In this document: piece after piece, positions 52,535-61,224 of the stretch | Layout of the letters: every line of letters begins with the position of its first letter | Numbering within the stretch: the stretch's first letter is position 1 | Source of the DNA: Dielma sp000508965 | Lineage (GTDB): Bacteria > Bacillota_I > Bacilli_A > Erysipelotrichales > Erysipelotrichaceae | NCBI GenBank assembly: GCA_000508965.1 | Contig: BAHV02000025.1 | Coordinates: forward strand, 5,177 to 69,176 | DNA length: 64,000 nucleotides | Direction: 5' to 3' | The notes under the pieces: model-generated | What the model was told of the DNA's origin: nothing | What the model saw: the letters and a program-made list of their open reading frames with translations, nothing else | Databases searched by the model: none | Translations under genes and position numbers: made by a program

Positions 52535-53506
52535 TCATTGCCAGCTTTCTAATGAAAATTCATCGATGTTGCTGCCGTTAATCATCGTAACCGGAATCTT
52601 TTCCTCCACGATTCCGCTTTCATGATTTAACAGCCGATAGGCACTTTCTACGGCTTTCTTACCCATCCGCTTTGGATATTGCGCAACTGTCGCCTGCATG
52701 AAGCCCTCTTTGACCAAGACCTTTGCCTCCGGCGTACCGTCAACACCATACACCAATATCTCTGAAAGCTTGTCAGCTTCCTGTAAAGCTGCGACAGCAC
52801 CTAACGCCGAAGGATCATTTAATGCCATGACTACATCAAACTGCATCCCCTCATTAATAGCCTGTGCGATCAGCGGCATACTGATTTCAAGCTGTCCCTC
52901 ACACTCGATTTCATCTGTGATCTGATACTGCGGATACTTGCTGATAGCATCTTTAAAGCCTTGAATCCGTTCAATTGCTGAATAAGCCGCGTCATGACGC
53001 AGAATCATGATCTGTGCCTGATCGAGCGTTGCCATCATATTTTCGGCACACAACTGCCCGGCATGGTAATTATCTGAAACTACGGTATAATCAACAAAAT
53101 CCTGACCGTTGTAAACATTCGTATCCACGGCAATGATGATAATACCTTGCTGCTTCGCTTCCGCCAGCACATCGATCAGACCCTTGCTGTCTACCGGATT
53201 GACAATCAGAACCGAGCAGCCCAGATCCATCAGATAATGAATCTGATCAATTTGTTTATCAAGTGAAAGCTGCGGATCCATCGTGATCAATACATCTCCG
53301 TTTGCTTCGATCACATTCCGCATTTCTTCATTGATCACATCAAAAAAGGGATTATTCAGCGTCATATAGGTAGATCCGAACAGTATCGGTTTTTGCTTTC
53401 CATCGGCAAGCTGTTCCTCACTGAAATTATAAAATTTAAGTAACCCGGCAATACATAGAACCATACATAATACAAAACAAAGCCGGCGCATTATTTTATC
53501 ATTCAT
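52535..53506 (-). CDS. Membrane-anchored RbsB-like sugar-binding protein
   Basis: 323 residues. Hydrophobic anchor at about 6-22 without lipobox, then a periplasmic-binding-protein type I fold (LFGSTYMTLNNPFFDVIN, VLIVNPVDSKGL, VMALNDPSALGAVAAL, VYGVDGTPEA). Start at 53506 follows GGGGAGATTGT. First gene of the transcript, one base before the kinase gene. As in other periplasmic-binding-protein-linked kinases, it probably presents sugar (possibly also autoinducer-2-like ligands in this family) to the kinase. No ABC permease is linked. Confidence 0.85.
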   Translation of the reverse strand: MNDKIMRRLCFVLCMVLCIAGLLKFYNFSEEQLADGKQKPILFGSTYMTLNNPFFDVINEEMRNVIEANGDVLITMDPQLSLDKQIDQIHYLMDLGCSVLIVNPVDSKGLIDVLAEAKQQGIIIIAVDTNVYNGQDFVDYTVVSDNYHAGQLCAENMMATLDQAQIMILRHDAAYSAIERIQGFKDAISKYPQYQITDEIECEGQLEISMPLIAQAINEGMQFDVVMALNDPSALGAVAALQEADKLSEILVYGVDGTPEAKVLVKEGFMQATVAQYPKRMGKKAVESAYRLLNHESGIVEEKIPVTMINGSNIDEFSLESWQ

Positions 53507-53527
53507 ACAATCTCCCCTTGCAGCATC

Positions 53528-53533
53528 ATTATA
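53528..53533 (-). promoter_or_regulatory. -10 element of the sensor operon
   Basis: TATAAT on the minus strand, 22 bases before the start codon; the -35 region is poor and overlaps the preceding terminator stem, suggesting an activated promoter. Confidence 0.5.
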
Positions 53534-53546
53534 CAATACCTGATTT

Positions 53547-53579
53547 AAAAAGTCCTTATCTTTCAAGATAAAGACTTTG
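53547..53579 (-). terminator. Intrinsic terminator of the mannose-family PTS operon
   Basis: Minus-strand AAAGTCTTTATCTT and GATAAGGACTTT form a long stem with a GAAA loop, followed by TTTT. Confidence 0.85.
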
Positions 53580-53586
53580 ATTTATG

Positions 53587-54417
53587 TTAATAAGCAAGCT
53601 GCGGATCAAAGAAACCGATCAGTACGCCGACAAAGGCAATTACTACAAGCAGCAGCATAACTTTGATCGGTGACATTTTCTTTTTGGCAATCATATACCA
53701 GCAAAAGAGCACAAAAGCTGCGGTTAAGCCCTTAGGCAGAACTGAATTGATCTGAGCGTTTAAATCAAGGAAGGCCTCACCGGTTTCAGCATTGATCATT
53801 TTAAATACCGTATTGACAGATACCCATGACGCGGCAACCGCACCGATAACCATACTGCCCAGCATCATGATAGATTCACGAAGCGCCATCGCTTTATCAC
53901 CGGTAAGAAATTCCACTGCCTTACCGCCAAATTCATAACCTTTGAAATAAAGCATCCGCATCCCTAAGGTAACAATTAAATTCCATGCGATGATATAGAA
54001 GATCGCGCCAACCGGTGAACCATCGGTTGATAAACCTAAGGCAATACCCAAAAGCAAGGGAATCAATACACCAACGACCAATGAATCACCGATGCCGGCA
54101 ATAGGGCCCATCAGACCTGCGCGCAGACCGTTGATCGTATCACCGGTAACGCCTTCACCATTAGCCTTGGCTTCTTCCAACCCCACGGTCACACCAACGA
54201 TGACAGTGCCCAGCTGCGGTTCTGTATTAAAGAAGGCTTTGTAGGTTTCCAATGCTTCCTTCTGCTCCTCTTTTGTGTCATAGAGTTCTTCAATGATTGG
54301 CAGCATCGCGCAAAGATAACCAAATGTCTGCATATGTTCCTGCGAGAAACAAGTCAGATGGCCGTAATACCAATTTCTGAATGATTTATTTAAAGTCTTT
54401 TTAGATAATTTCTTCAT
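53587..54417 (-). CDS. PTS mannose/fructose/sorbose-family IID subunit
   Basis: 276 residues. IID motifs RNWYYGHLTCFSQEHMQTFGYL near the N-terminus (key residues W, Q-E-x-M-x, G) and LMGPIAGIGDSLVVG, with C-terminal membrane helices. Starts at 54417 with GAGGAGG; the longer frame to 54486 runs into the IIC gene. With IIC it forms the sugar channel. Two bases from the IIC stop. Confidence 0.94.
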   Translation of the reverse strand: MKKLSKKTLNKSFRNWYYGHLTCFSQEHMQTFGYLCAMLPIIEELYDTKEEQKEALETYKAFFNTEPQLGTVIVGVTVGLEEAKANGEGVTGDTINGLRAGLMGPIAGIGDSLVVGVLIPLLLGIALGLSTDGSPVGAIFYIIAWNLIVTLGMRMLYFKGYEFGGKAVEFLTGDKAMALRESIMMLGSMVIGAVAASWVSVNTVFKMINAETGEAFLDLNAQINSVLPKGLTAAFVLFCWYMIAKKKMSPIKVMLLLVVIAFVGVLIGFFDPQLAY

Positions 54418-54419
54418 GA

Positions 54420-55262
54420 TCAGATATCCTCCTCTTCGTCCTCGATGTCTTGTGATGGTACTTTCACACGAATCAGCTGAGCACATTTGATTTGATAATT
54501 CATATAGGCAAACATGGCGGCAATAATCGTCGCAACCACTAGATTGATGCCTAATGCGGCTGCCAATGCAAAGCCTACGAAGAATGGAATGAAGTCAACA
54601 CCTTTAAGAATGATTTGTTTCAGCAGGATCGCAATACCGACACATGGCAGCAGCGAGCCTACGGTAAAGATCGTTTTCATCGCGAGACCATCCATCGGCA
54701 GAACGGCTTTAATGGTATCGACCATGCCGGCGCCTGCCAGACAGATAATGAAGGTCGGCAAAAAGGAACAGACGATATGGGAGATCCAAGGCAAACCCAT
54801 GTCAACCAGATATAATTTCTTAAACTCTCCTTTTTCAATCGCTTCCCAGCCGATATGCTGCCAGATCAGATTCATTGTTGCGGTTCCATAAAATAAGACA
54901 GTACCTAACGTACCAACCATGGCGCCAAAGGAAGTCGCAAGTCCATTGCCATCAGCACTTGCAGCATCCAAGCCATAGGATTTAAGGGCCAGCATGGCTA
55001 ATGGAATACCGATATAACTTACTGCACGCACATCTGCCGATACAGTGCCGCCCGGGGTTACCAGGGCGATATATAACAGCTGCATTGCCGCACCGACCAA
55101 TATACCGGTGCGCACATCCCCTAAAATAATACCGACAACTAAACCAGCTACCAGCGGACGGCCTAAAGTATAATTGCCGATGGCTGAACCACCCATGCCG
55201 GGCATACTTGCTAAACAAGCGAATAAGCCAAGTAAGCCTGCCTGAAAAACATTGATTGTCAT
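54420..55262 (-). CDS. PTS mannose-family IIC subunit
   Basis: 280 residues, hydrophobic throughout. IIC motifs GNYTLGRPLVAGLVVGIILGD and GGTVSADVRAVSY-IGIPLAM. Acidic C-terminal tail (DIEDEEEDI). Forms the translocation domain with IID. AGGAGG site upstream; 17-base gap after IIB. Confidence 0.94.
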   Translation of the reverse strand: MTINVFQAGLLGLFACLASMPGMGGSAIGNYTLGRPLVAGLVVGIILGDVRTGILVGAAMQLLYIALVTPGGTVSADVRAVSYIGIPLAMLALKSYGLDAASADGNGLATSFGAMVGTLGTVLFYGTATMNLIWQHIGWEAIEKGEFKKLYLVDMGLPWISHIVCSFLPTFIICLAGAGMVDTIKAVLPMDGLAMKTIFTVGSLLPCVGIAILLKQIILKGVDFIPFFVGFALAAALGINLVVATIIAAMFAYMNYQIKCAQLIRVKVPSQDIEDEEEDI

Positions 55263-55279
55263 ATTCTATTCCTCCTTTT

Positions 55280-55771
55280 TTAATAACCAAACTGACTTTT
55301 AAACTTTGACCAATTACCGATGCTTTCATCAGGAATCAGCCGGAATTCCACATCATAGCCAGCTTTACTGATTGCTTCCAGAGCGTCGGCTTCAGCCTGT
55401 GTAATGGATTGATTGTTACCTAGCTTAACTGCGTTCGGACGATCGTTGCAAGGTCCGATGATGACTTTCTTCACATTGCATTTTAAGTTTAGGTCAATTA
55501 ATATCTTTTTCATATCCAATGGATTTTTAGTAATTAGGAAATAGCTTGTATCTGAATCCAATACCTTCTGAACCTTCTTTTCCCAATCTTCCATCGTCCA
55601 GATAAAGGTTTTCTTCCCGCTGGCGCTCTTATAAGCAGCTTTTAATACACTGTTATTAGCAGCATCATCATTGACGGCAACAATTCCCTCACATGGATAT
55701 TCCAAAGCCCATCGAGTGCAGGTCTGACCATGAATCATGCGATCATCGACACGAATAAAACTAATTGACAT
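55280..55771 (-). CDS. PTS mannose-family IIB component
   Basis: 163 residues. Phosphorylated His14 in RVDDRMIHGQ, with NDDAANNSVLKAAYK and the VIIGPCNDR region as in IIB proteins. Accepts phosphate from IIA and passes it to the sugar. 14-base gap from IIA. Confidence 0.95.
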   Translation of the reverse strand: MSISFIRVDDRMIHGQTCTRWALEYPCEGIVAVNDDAANNSVLKAAYKSASGKKTFIWTMEDWEKKVQKVLDSDTSYFLITKNPLDMKKILIDLNLKCNVKKVIIGPCNDRPNAVKLGNNQSITQAEADALEAISKAGYDVEFRLIPDESIGNWSKFKSQFGY

Positions 55772-55785
55772 AATATTTCCTCCCC

Positions 55786-56205
55786 TTAAATTTCATCGTC
55801 ATCATCTGATGACAGTTTTACTTCATTCACAGCCTGTATGCCCTCTCTTAGGACTGCCGCTTTGCAATCTTCAAGACTTCCCTCTTTCATCAGCACCGCA
55901 TTAAGCGCCATCGCCAGATTAAGCCCGCCAAGGATTACAGAGCGTTTCAGCAGATCCTTCTCACTGAAACAATTCATCAGTGTGGTCAGCGGTGAACCGC
56001 CGATCATATCACCTAATACAATAAACTGATCATTTTCATTAAAGCCTTCACAGCATTCATTGATACGGCCGGCCAGTGCCTCCACATCTTCCCCTGCTCT
56101 TAAGCCAATACTGAGTACATCCTCACGTTCACCGACAAACATTTTCAGTGTATCGTGAAGACCTTCGGCAAACTTTCCATGCGTTATAAGTATCACGTAA
56201 TTCAT
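55786..56205 (-). CDS. PTS mannose-family IIA component
   Basis: 139 residues. Phosphorylated His9 in ILITHGKFAEGL; the conserved acidic pocket is in LGDMIGGSPLT. First gene of the PTS operon, receiving phosphate from HPr. GGAGGG site, and a cre box just upstream of it. Exact sugar (mannose, fructose, sorbose, galactosamine etc.) cannot be decided from sequence. Confidence 0.95.
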   Translation of the reverse strand: MNYVILITHGKFAEGLHDTLKMFVGEREDVLSIGLRAGEDVEALAGRINECCEGFNENDQFIVLGDMIGGSPLTTLMNCFSEKDLLKRSVILGGLNLAMALNAVLMKEGSLEDCKAAVLREGIQAVNEVKLSSDDDDEI

Positions 56206-56219
56206 TTTATTGCCCTCCG

Positions 56220-56235
56220 TTGTTTACGCTTTCAT
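56220..56235 (-). promoter_or_regulatory. CcpA cre site upstream of the PTS operon
   Basis: Minus strand ATGAAAGCGTAAACAA fits WTGNAARCGNWWWCAW at every position. It lies 15 bases before the IIA start, downstream of any likely promoter, the position of a repressing cre. Confidence 0.82.
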
Positions 56236-56369
56236 TTTAAGCAAAAGGCTGATTTTACACACCTGTATTTTGTCAGCATTTATTCATGAAGTTTTACAAT
56301 GCTGAAATTACATTTGTCATAATCTTCAAAAATAAGAAATAAATGTTCACAAATTTGCGGCAAATACAC

Positions 56370-56399
56370 AAAAAAAATCCCAACACAGAGTCGGGATTT
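56370..56399 (-). terminator. Intrinsic terminator of ald
   Basis: Minus-strand AAATCCCGA pairs with TTGGGATTT across the loop and runs into eight T. Confidence 0.85.
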
Positions 56400-56412
56400 C
56401 TCAATGAATAAA

Positions 56413-57531
56413 TTATAATAATGTTTCAGGATCTGTATAAGCCATGGCAAGTGCCTCGCTGACACCGCGGTAAGTAATATGGCCCTGATAAGTATTCAGC
56501 CCTAACAGAAAGCCGGGGTCTGCTTTTAATGCGGCAGTTCCATGATCTGCCAGCTTCATCAGATAAGGCAGTGTCGCGTTGGATAAGGCCATTGTGGAAG
56601 TACGAGGTACAGCTCCCGGCATATTTGCGACCGAATAATGCAGAACACCATAGCGTTCAAAGGTTGGCTGATCATGAGTTGTAATATGATCGCTGGTTTC
56701 AATACAGCCGCCCTGATCAATAGCCACATCGACAATGGCACTGCCCGGCTTCATTGTCTGCACCATATCCTTAGTAACGATTTTAGGCGCTTTGGCACCT
56801 GGCACTAAAACCGCGCCAATGACTAAATCTGCGGTTTTTAATGCCCGTCTTAGATTGTATTCATTATTATAAGCCGTATGAATCGTACCGCCGGAAATAT
56901 CGTCGATATAACCCATCCGCTCAGCATTGATATCAAATACTGTAACGATCGCTCCTAAACCGCAGGCAATCTTCGCCGCGTTGAGACCCACGGTACCGCC
57001 GCCGATGATAACTACCTCAGCCGGGAATACACCGGGGACACCGCCCAAAAGCAAACCGCGTCCGTTGTTATTTTTCTGAAGCATGGTAGCCCCGACCTGT
57101 ACCGCCATCCGTCCTGCAACTTCACTCATCGGCGTTAACAGCGGCAGTCCGCCTTTACGATCGCGCACAGTTTCATAAGCGATGGCTGTCGTTTTTGAAT
57201 CAATGAGGGCTTTGGCGAATTCAGGATCATTGGCAATATGCAGGTAGGTAAACACCATTTGTTCCTCACGCAGATATTGATATTCTGATGGTAAATATTC
57301 TTTAACCTTCACTATCAGCTCTGCTCTCTTAAAGACTTCCTTTACATCTGCAATTTCAGCTCCTGCTTCTTGATATTCCTCATTGCTAAAACCGCTGCCA
57401 ATCCCGGCATTCGCTTCTACGATCACCTTATGTCCGGCTTTGCATAACGCAAATACGCCAGCGGGTGTACATGATACACGGTTTTCATTGTTTTTGATTT
57501 CCTTTGGAATTCCAATAATCATCTTCTTCAC
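56413..57531 (-). CDS. ald: Alanine dehydrogenase
   Basis: 372 residues, standard length. Converts L-alanine and NAD+ to pyruvate, ammonia and NADH. N-terminal IGIPKEIKNNENRVSCTPAG, catalytic Lys in VKVKEYLPSE, His in YLHIANDPE, NAD-binding GGGTVGLNAAKIA, and the VDVAIDQGGCIETS motif. AAAGGAGCGTG ribosome site and an extended -10 promoter at 57550. Monocistronic. Confidence 0.97.
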   Translation of the reverse strand: MKKMIIGIPKEIKNNENRVSCTPAGVFALCKAGHKVIVEANAGIGSGFSNEEYQEAGAEIADVKEVFKRAELIVKVKEYLPSEYQYLREEQMVFTYLHIANDPEFAKALIDSKTTAIAYETVRDRKGGLPLLTPMSEVAGRMAVQVGATMLQKNNNGRGLLLGGVPGVFPAEVVIIGGGTVGLNAAKIACGLGAIVTVFDINAERMGYIDDISGGTIHTAYNNEYNLRRALKTADLVIGAVLVPGAKAPKIVTKDMVQTMKPGSAIVDVAIDQGGCIETSDHITTHDQPTFERYGVLHYSVANMPGAVPRTSTMALSNATLPYLMKLADHGTAALKADPGFLLGLNTYQGHITYRGVSEALAMAYTDPETLL

Positions 57532-57549
57532 GCTCCTTTTATAAAACGT

Positions 57550-57555
57550 ATTATA
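57550..57555 (-). promoter_or_regulatory. Extended -10 promoter of ald
   Basis: Minus strand TGC-TATAAT; the -35 is weak, which an extended -10 tolerates. About 19 bases separate it from the start codon. Confidence 0.6.
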
Positions 57556-57592
57556 GCACTAACCGCGCTTCGCCGATAGTTTTTATACAAAG

Positions 57593-57619
57593 AAAAAGAC
57601 CGGCAGGCTGCCGGTCTTT
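57593..57619 (-). terminator. Intrinsic terminator of asnS
   Basis: AAAGACCGGCAG and CTGCCGGTCTTT form a perfect 12-bp stem, followed on the minus strand by TTCTTTG. Confidence 0.9.
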
Positions 57620-57624
57620 AAAGT

Positions 57625-59007
57625 TTAGAATAATAAATTTCTCGGTGTTCTTGGGAACGGTTCAACATCTCTGATGTTTTGAATACCCGTCAGATACATC
57701 AGGAAACGGTCGAAGCCAAGACCAAATCCGGCATGCTTGCAGCCGCCGTAGCGACGCAGATCCATGTACCATTGCAGATTATCCTTTTTCATTCCTAATT
57801 CATCCATGCGTTGATCAAGCACATCATAACGCTCTTCACGCTGTGATCCGCCGACTAATTCACCAACGCCCGGCACTAATAAGTCACAAGCGGCAACCGT
57901 CTTGCTGTCATCATTCACCCGCATATAGAAAGCCTTGATTTCCTTAGGATAATCAGTCAGGAAGACCGGTCCTTTCACAACTTGTTCACAGATATAACGT
58001 TCATGTTCAGAATTCAGATCCATACCCCAGAATACTTTATTCTCAAATTTCACATCTGCCTTTTCCAATATTTCAATAGCTTCCGTATATGGCATACGCT
58101 TGAATTCTGAATCACGGACTTTAGTAATTCGATTAATGCAGTCCTGATCGATCATTTTCTCAAAGAACTTCATTTCTTCAGGTGCATTTTCAAGCACATA
58201 GTTGATACAGAATTTAACCATATCCTCAATCAGATCCATGTTATCATCAAGATCAGCAAAAGCAATTTCCGGCTCAATCATCCAAAACTCTGACGCATGG
58301 CGTGACGTATTTGAGTTTTCAGCACGGAATGCCGGGCCAAATGTATATACATCACGGAAAGCCATCGCAAACGCCTCAACATGCAGCTGACCGGTAACTG
58401 TTAAGAAAGCCTCCTTGCCAAAGAAATCCTTTTCATAGTCCGCATCCTTGCGTGTTGTCGCGGTAAACATTTCACCGGCACCCTCACCGTCATTGCCGGT
58501 AAGAATTGGGGTATGTACGTAGACAAAGCCCTGATCCTGGAAGAATTCATGGATTGCCATCGATAAAACTGAACGCAGGCGGAATACCGCATAGAACGTA
58601 TTGGCTCTTGGTCTTAAATGCGCAATCTCGCGCATATACTCAAAACTGTGACGCTTCTTTTGCAGCGGATAGGAAGGATCGCAGGCACCTTCTAATACCG
58701 CTTCTGTCACAACAATTTCAAATGGCTGCTTCGCATCGGGTGTCAGTTTAAACTGACCGGTCACAGTAATTGCACTGCCGGTTGAAAATTTAGAAATCTC
58801 TTCACGGTTCTTGATCAGATCGCCGTAAACCAACTGGGCGTTGCGGAAATAAGTTCCGTCATTTAATTCAATAAAGCCTACCTTGCCATTATCACGATTG
58901 GTTCTTACCCAACCCTGCAGCTGTACATACTCAAGGGAATCAATTTCCACATGATTGTTGGAGAATACCATTTCGTATAATTCTCTTATGGTCATAAATT
59001 CAAACAT
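57625..59007 (-). CDS. asnS: Asparaginyl-tRNA synthetase
   Basis: 460 residues. Class II synthetase: N-terminal OB-fold anticodon-binding domain (QGWVRTNRDNGKVGFIELNDGT), motif 2 FRAENSNTSRHASEF and motif 3 GFGLGFDRFLMYLTG. The codon-30s region and length fit AsnS rather than AspS. Start at 59007 (MFEFMTIREL) follows CCAGGAGGACAAAG; the longer frame to 59106 is read through the T-box leader and is not coding. Preceded by a T-box that senses uncharged tRNA-Asn. Confidence 0.95.
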   Translation of the reverse strand: MFEFMTIRELYEMVFSNNHVEIDSLEYVQLQGWVRTNRDNGKVGFIELNDGTYFRNAQLVYGDLIKNREEISKFSTGSAITVTGQFKLTPDAKQPFEIVVTEAVLEGACDPSYPLQKKRHSFEYMREIAHLRPRANTFYAVFRLRSVLSMAIHEFFQDQGFVYVHTPILTGNDGEGAGEMFTATTRKDADYEKDFFGKEAFLTVTGQLHVEAFAMAFRDVYTFGPAFRAENSNTSRHASEFWMIEPEIAFADLDDNMDLIEDMVKFCINYVLENAPEEMKFFEKMIDQDCINRITKVRDSEFKRMPYTEAIEILEKADVKFENKVFWGMDLNSEHERYICEQVVKGPVFLTDYPKEIKAFYMRVNDDSKTVAACDLLVPGVGELVGGSQREERYDVLDQRMDELGMKKDNLQWYMDLRRYGGCKHAGFGLGFDRFLMYLTGIQNIRDVEPFPRTPRNLLF

Positions 59008-59035
59008 ATCTTTGTCCTCCTGGATTTGTTTAAAT

Positions 59036-59250
59036 AAAAAAACGTCCCTATACAGGAACGTAATTACCGCGGTGCCATCCTGATTCACGGGACTCATCCC
59101 ATGCATCTTTTATGAGATAACGCTCTCTTTAGCGAAACCGTCTACTGTTAGTTCTCCGGTTCAGCTCCATGAGTGTTCAGTCACTGACTTTCCTTCTCTG
59201 CCTTTCACCAAAACGCAGAGTCGCTGACAAGTGCCGTCAGGCTGTCTCAT
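59036..59250 (-). ncRNA. T-box riboswitch leader of asnS
   Basis: Minus-strand leader with the T-box core TGGCACCGCGG (59077-59067) followed by the terminator stem ACGTTCC/GGGACGT (59061-59042) and six or more T (to 59036). Upstream to about 59250 the RNA folds into several stems as expected for Stem I, including GCGTTTTGGTGAAAGGC and AAGTCAGTGACTGAAC elements. Uncharged tRNA would pair with TGGC and favour the antiterminator. Asn (AAC) codons occur in candidate specifier positions, but I did not fix the loop. Confidence 0.9.
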
Positions 59251-59260
59251 TTCATCGCCA

Positions 59261-59884
59261 TTAATCTTTTAATGAATTGGTTTCAAAAACCAGCTCTTGT
59301 ATAGATGATACTACATCTACGGTCTTAATTGCAACCCCTTTTGGCACTTGAAAGTGCTCATGAGTAAAATCTACGATACCGACGATGCCGGCAGCTACCA
59401 TGCGGTCAACCGTCTGCTGGATATCAACATTAGCGGTTAGGATTGCGATACGGCAGCCCTGAGGGATTTTTTCTTCCAAATCTTTTAAGTCGTAAACCGG
59501 GATTCCAAAACGAACTCCCTGGCGGTCCGGTGAGATATCAAATGCACATGTGATTTCACCAACCACATGATTCCACTTATTATATTTCATCAAGGCACGT
59601 CCCATGTTTCCGGCCCCGACTAAAATAATTTTCTCATCGAAGTCAAGACCCAGCTGCTGATTAAATATTTCAATCAGCTTGTTGACATCATAACCATAGC
59701 CCTGCTTGCCGAGATTGCCCAGAAAAGAGAAGTCACGGCGGATCGTTGTCGGCTCAATGCTGACAACATTGGATAATTCTTTAGACATGATACGTTCAAC
59801 ACCGGAATTAGATAGCTTTCTCAGTGCTTTTAAATAAACTGGGTAACGCTGCAACGTTGCCTTTGGTACATTTTTATTTGCCAT
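59261..59884 (-). CDS. rex: Rex redox-sensing transcriptional repressor
   Basis: 207 residues. N-terminal winged helix (ATLQRYPVYLKALRKLSNSGVERIMSKELS region) with ARG-type TTIRRDFSFLG, and a C-terminal Rossmann domain (ILVGAGNMGRALMKY) that senses NADH/NAD+. Controls fermentation and respiration genes in Gram-positives. Its stop is 11 bases from the T-box leader. A half-match to a Rex operator (TTTCACAA) overlaps its own -35. Confidence 0.95.
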   Translation of the reverse strand: MANKNVPKATLQRYPVYLKALRKLSNSGVERIMSKELSNVVSIEPTTIRRDFSFLGNLGKQGYGYDVNKLIEIFNQQLGLDFDEKIILVGAGNMGRALMKYNKWNHVVGEITCAFDISPDRQGVRFGIPVYDLKDLEEKIPQGCRIAILTANVDIQQTVDRMVAAGIVGIVDFTHEHFQVPKGVAIKTVDVVSSIQELVFETNSLKD

Positions 59885-59901
59885 TTTTCATCACCGACCT
59901 T

Positions 59902-59929
59902 ATTATAGCACACTTTTTTTGATTGTGAA
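59902..59929 (-). promoter_or_regulatory. Promoter of rex
   Basis: Minus strand -35 TTCACA (59929-59924), 16-bp spacer, -10 TATAAT (59907-59902). Confidence 0.7.
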
Positions 59930-59958
59930 ATATATGTTTTTTTAAACTAATACAATTT

Positions 59959-60966
59959 TTATTGATTCAATTCAAAGGCTGGATCAGCAGTACATGATGC
60001 ATCACCGCGTACCCCATGTTCATAGGCGATCGTACCGGCTGCCCCAATCATCGCCGCGTTATCGGTACAGCATGATAACGGCGGGATAATACACTCGATC
60101 TGCGGGAATTTTTCACTGACCAGTTCACTGATGCGCTGTCGCAGACAGCTGTTTGCCGCAACACCGCCCGCTAAGACGATCATTTTAGGCTGCATCTGCT
60201 TCATTGCCTTTTCAGCTCTTTCTAAAAGACAAGCGATTGCTGTTTCCTGAAAGCTGCAGGCAAGATCAGCAGGTTCAAATGTTTCATTGTTGCGCTCACA
60301 GCGTTTAATGAACTGCAGAACGCCTGATTTTAATCCGCTGAAGCTGAAATCCAATTCCTTTTCCGGATGCGGCTTAGGCAGCTTATAAATATTCTTTCCC
60401 TCTTTGGATAATTTATCAATATAAACACCGCCCGGATATGGCAGGCCGAGGATACGTCCCACTTTATCAAAGGCTTCACCAATCGCATCATCCTGCGTTG
60501 TACCGATGACCTCAAAGCTCCACTCGTCCTTCATATAAACTAATTCCGTATGACCGCCGGATACAACCAGCGCCATTAATGGAAATTTCAGATCAGCAAT
60601 TAAACGATTGGCATAAATATGACCGGCAATATGATGCACCGGCACCAGTGGCTTATTGAAAGCCCACGCTAACGTTTTTGCTGCCTGCACACCGACATGC
60701 AAAGAACCAATCAATCCCGGCCCCTGCGTTACCGCAATAGCATCCATTTCTTCGATGCCTAAACCCGCTTTTTCCATACACTCCGCAATCACCATTGAGA
60801 TATTTTCCACATGAATTCTTGACGCTACTTCAGGAATTACACCGCCAAACTTCTTATGTACATCAATCTGGGTTGCGACTACATTCGATAATATTTTTTT
60901 GCCGTCTTCGATAACGGCTGCCGCTGTTTCATCACAGCTTGATTCAATCGCTAATATCTTCGTCAT
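59959..60966 (-). CDS. tsaD: TsaD, tRNA N6-threonylcarbamoyladenosine transferase
   Basis: 335 residues. ASKHA-fold ATPase/metal site HHIAGHIYAN (two metal His, about 112-116), GGHTELVY, GEAFDKVGRILGLPYPGG and SFSGLKSG. Makes t6A37 on ANN-decoding tRNAs with TsaB and TsaE. GGAGGAAATATAG start. Upstream of it lies a decayed DUF1016 fragment whose out-of-frame tail runs 23 bases into tsaD. Confidence 0.97.
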   Translation of the reverse strand: MTKILAIESSCDETAAAVIEDGKKILSNVVATQIDVHKKFGGVIPEVASRIHVENISMVIAECMEKAGLGIEEMDAIAVTQGPGLIGSLHVGVQAAKTLAWAFNKPLVPVHHIAGHIYANRLIADLKFPLMALVVSGGHTELVYMKDEWSFEVIGTTQDDAIGEAFDKVGRILGLPYPGGVYIDKLSKEGKNIYKLPKPHPEKELDFSFSGLKSGVLQFIKRCERNNETFEPADLACSFQETAIACLLERAEKAMKQMQPKMIVLAGGVAANSCLRQRISELVSEKFPQIECIIPPLSCCTDNAAMIGAAGTIAYEHGVRGDASCTADPAFELNQ

Positions 60967-61221
60967 CTATATTTCCTCCCTTCATATCTTCTATACGCTT
61001 ACGTACCGCTTTAATATCATCTTGTAATTCGTTCACGGCCGGCAAGATAAACAGAATTTTGAAGCAAATACTTGCTTCGCATCATTTAATACCGAATACT
61101 TTGCAATAGCTTCATTCTTCTGAGAACACAAAATGATACCAATTGTCGGATTATCATCCTCAATCATATAGATAGAAGCATACAAAGATATTTTTAATTT
61201 CAGACTAAATATCCTGACAGC
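60944..61221 (-). pseudogene. C-terminal remnant of a DUF1016/YhcG-type PD-(D/E)XK nuclease protein
   Basis: Between rimI and tsaD the minus strand encodes IEDDNPTIGIILCSQKNEA and IAKYSVLNDAKQVFASKF, then hits a stop, while the +1 frame continues FILPAVNELQDDIKAV and RKRIEDMKGG. Joined, the two pieces match the C-terminal end of DUF1016 proteins (DDNPTIGIILC, KYSVLN, ASKY, LP..EEL). One missing base near 61059 explains the break. No start, N-terminal domain or catalytic part is left. Confidence 0.78.
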
Positions 61222-61224
61222 ATA

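Noticed and set aside
59924..59945. Full Rex operator upstream of rex
   Set aside because: Only one half-site (TTTCACAA) is visible; the second half does not match.
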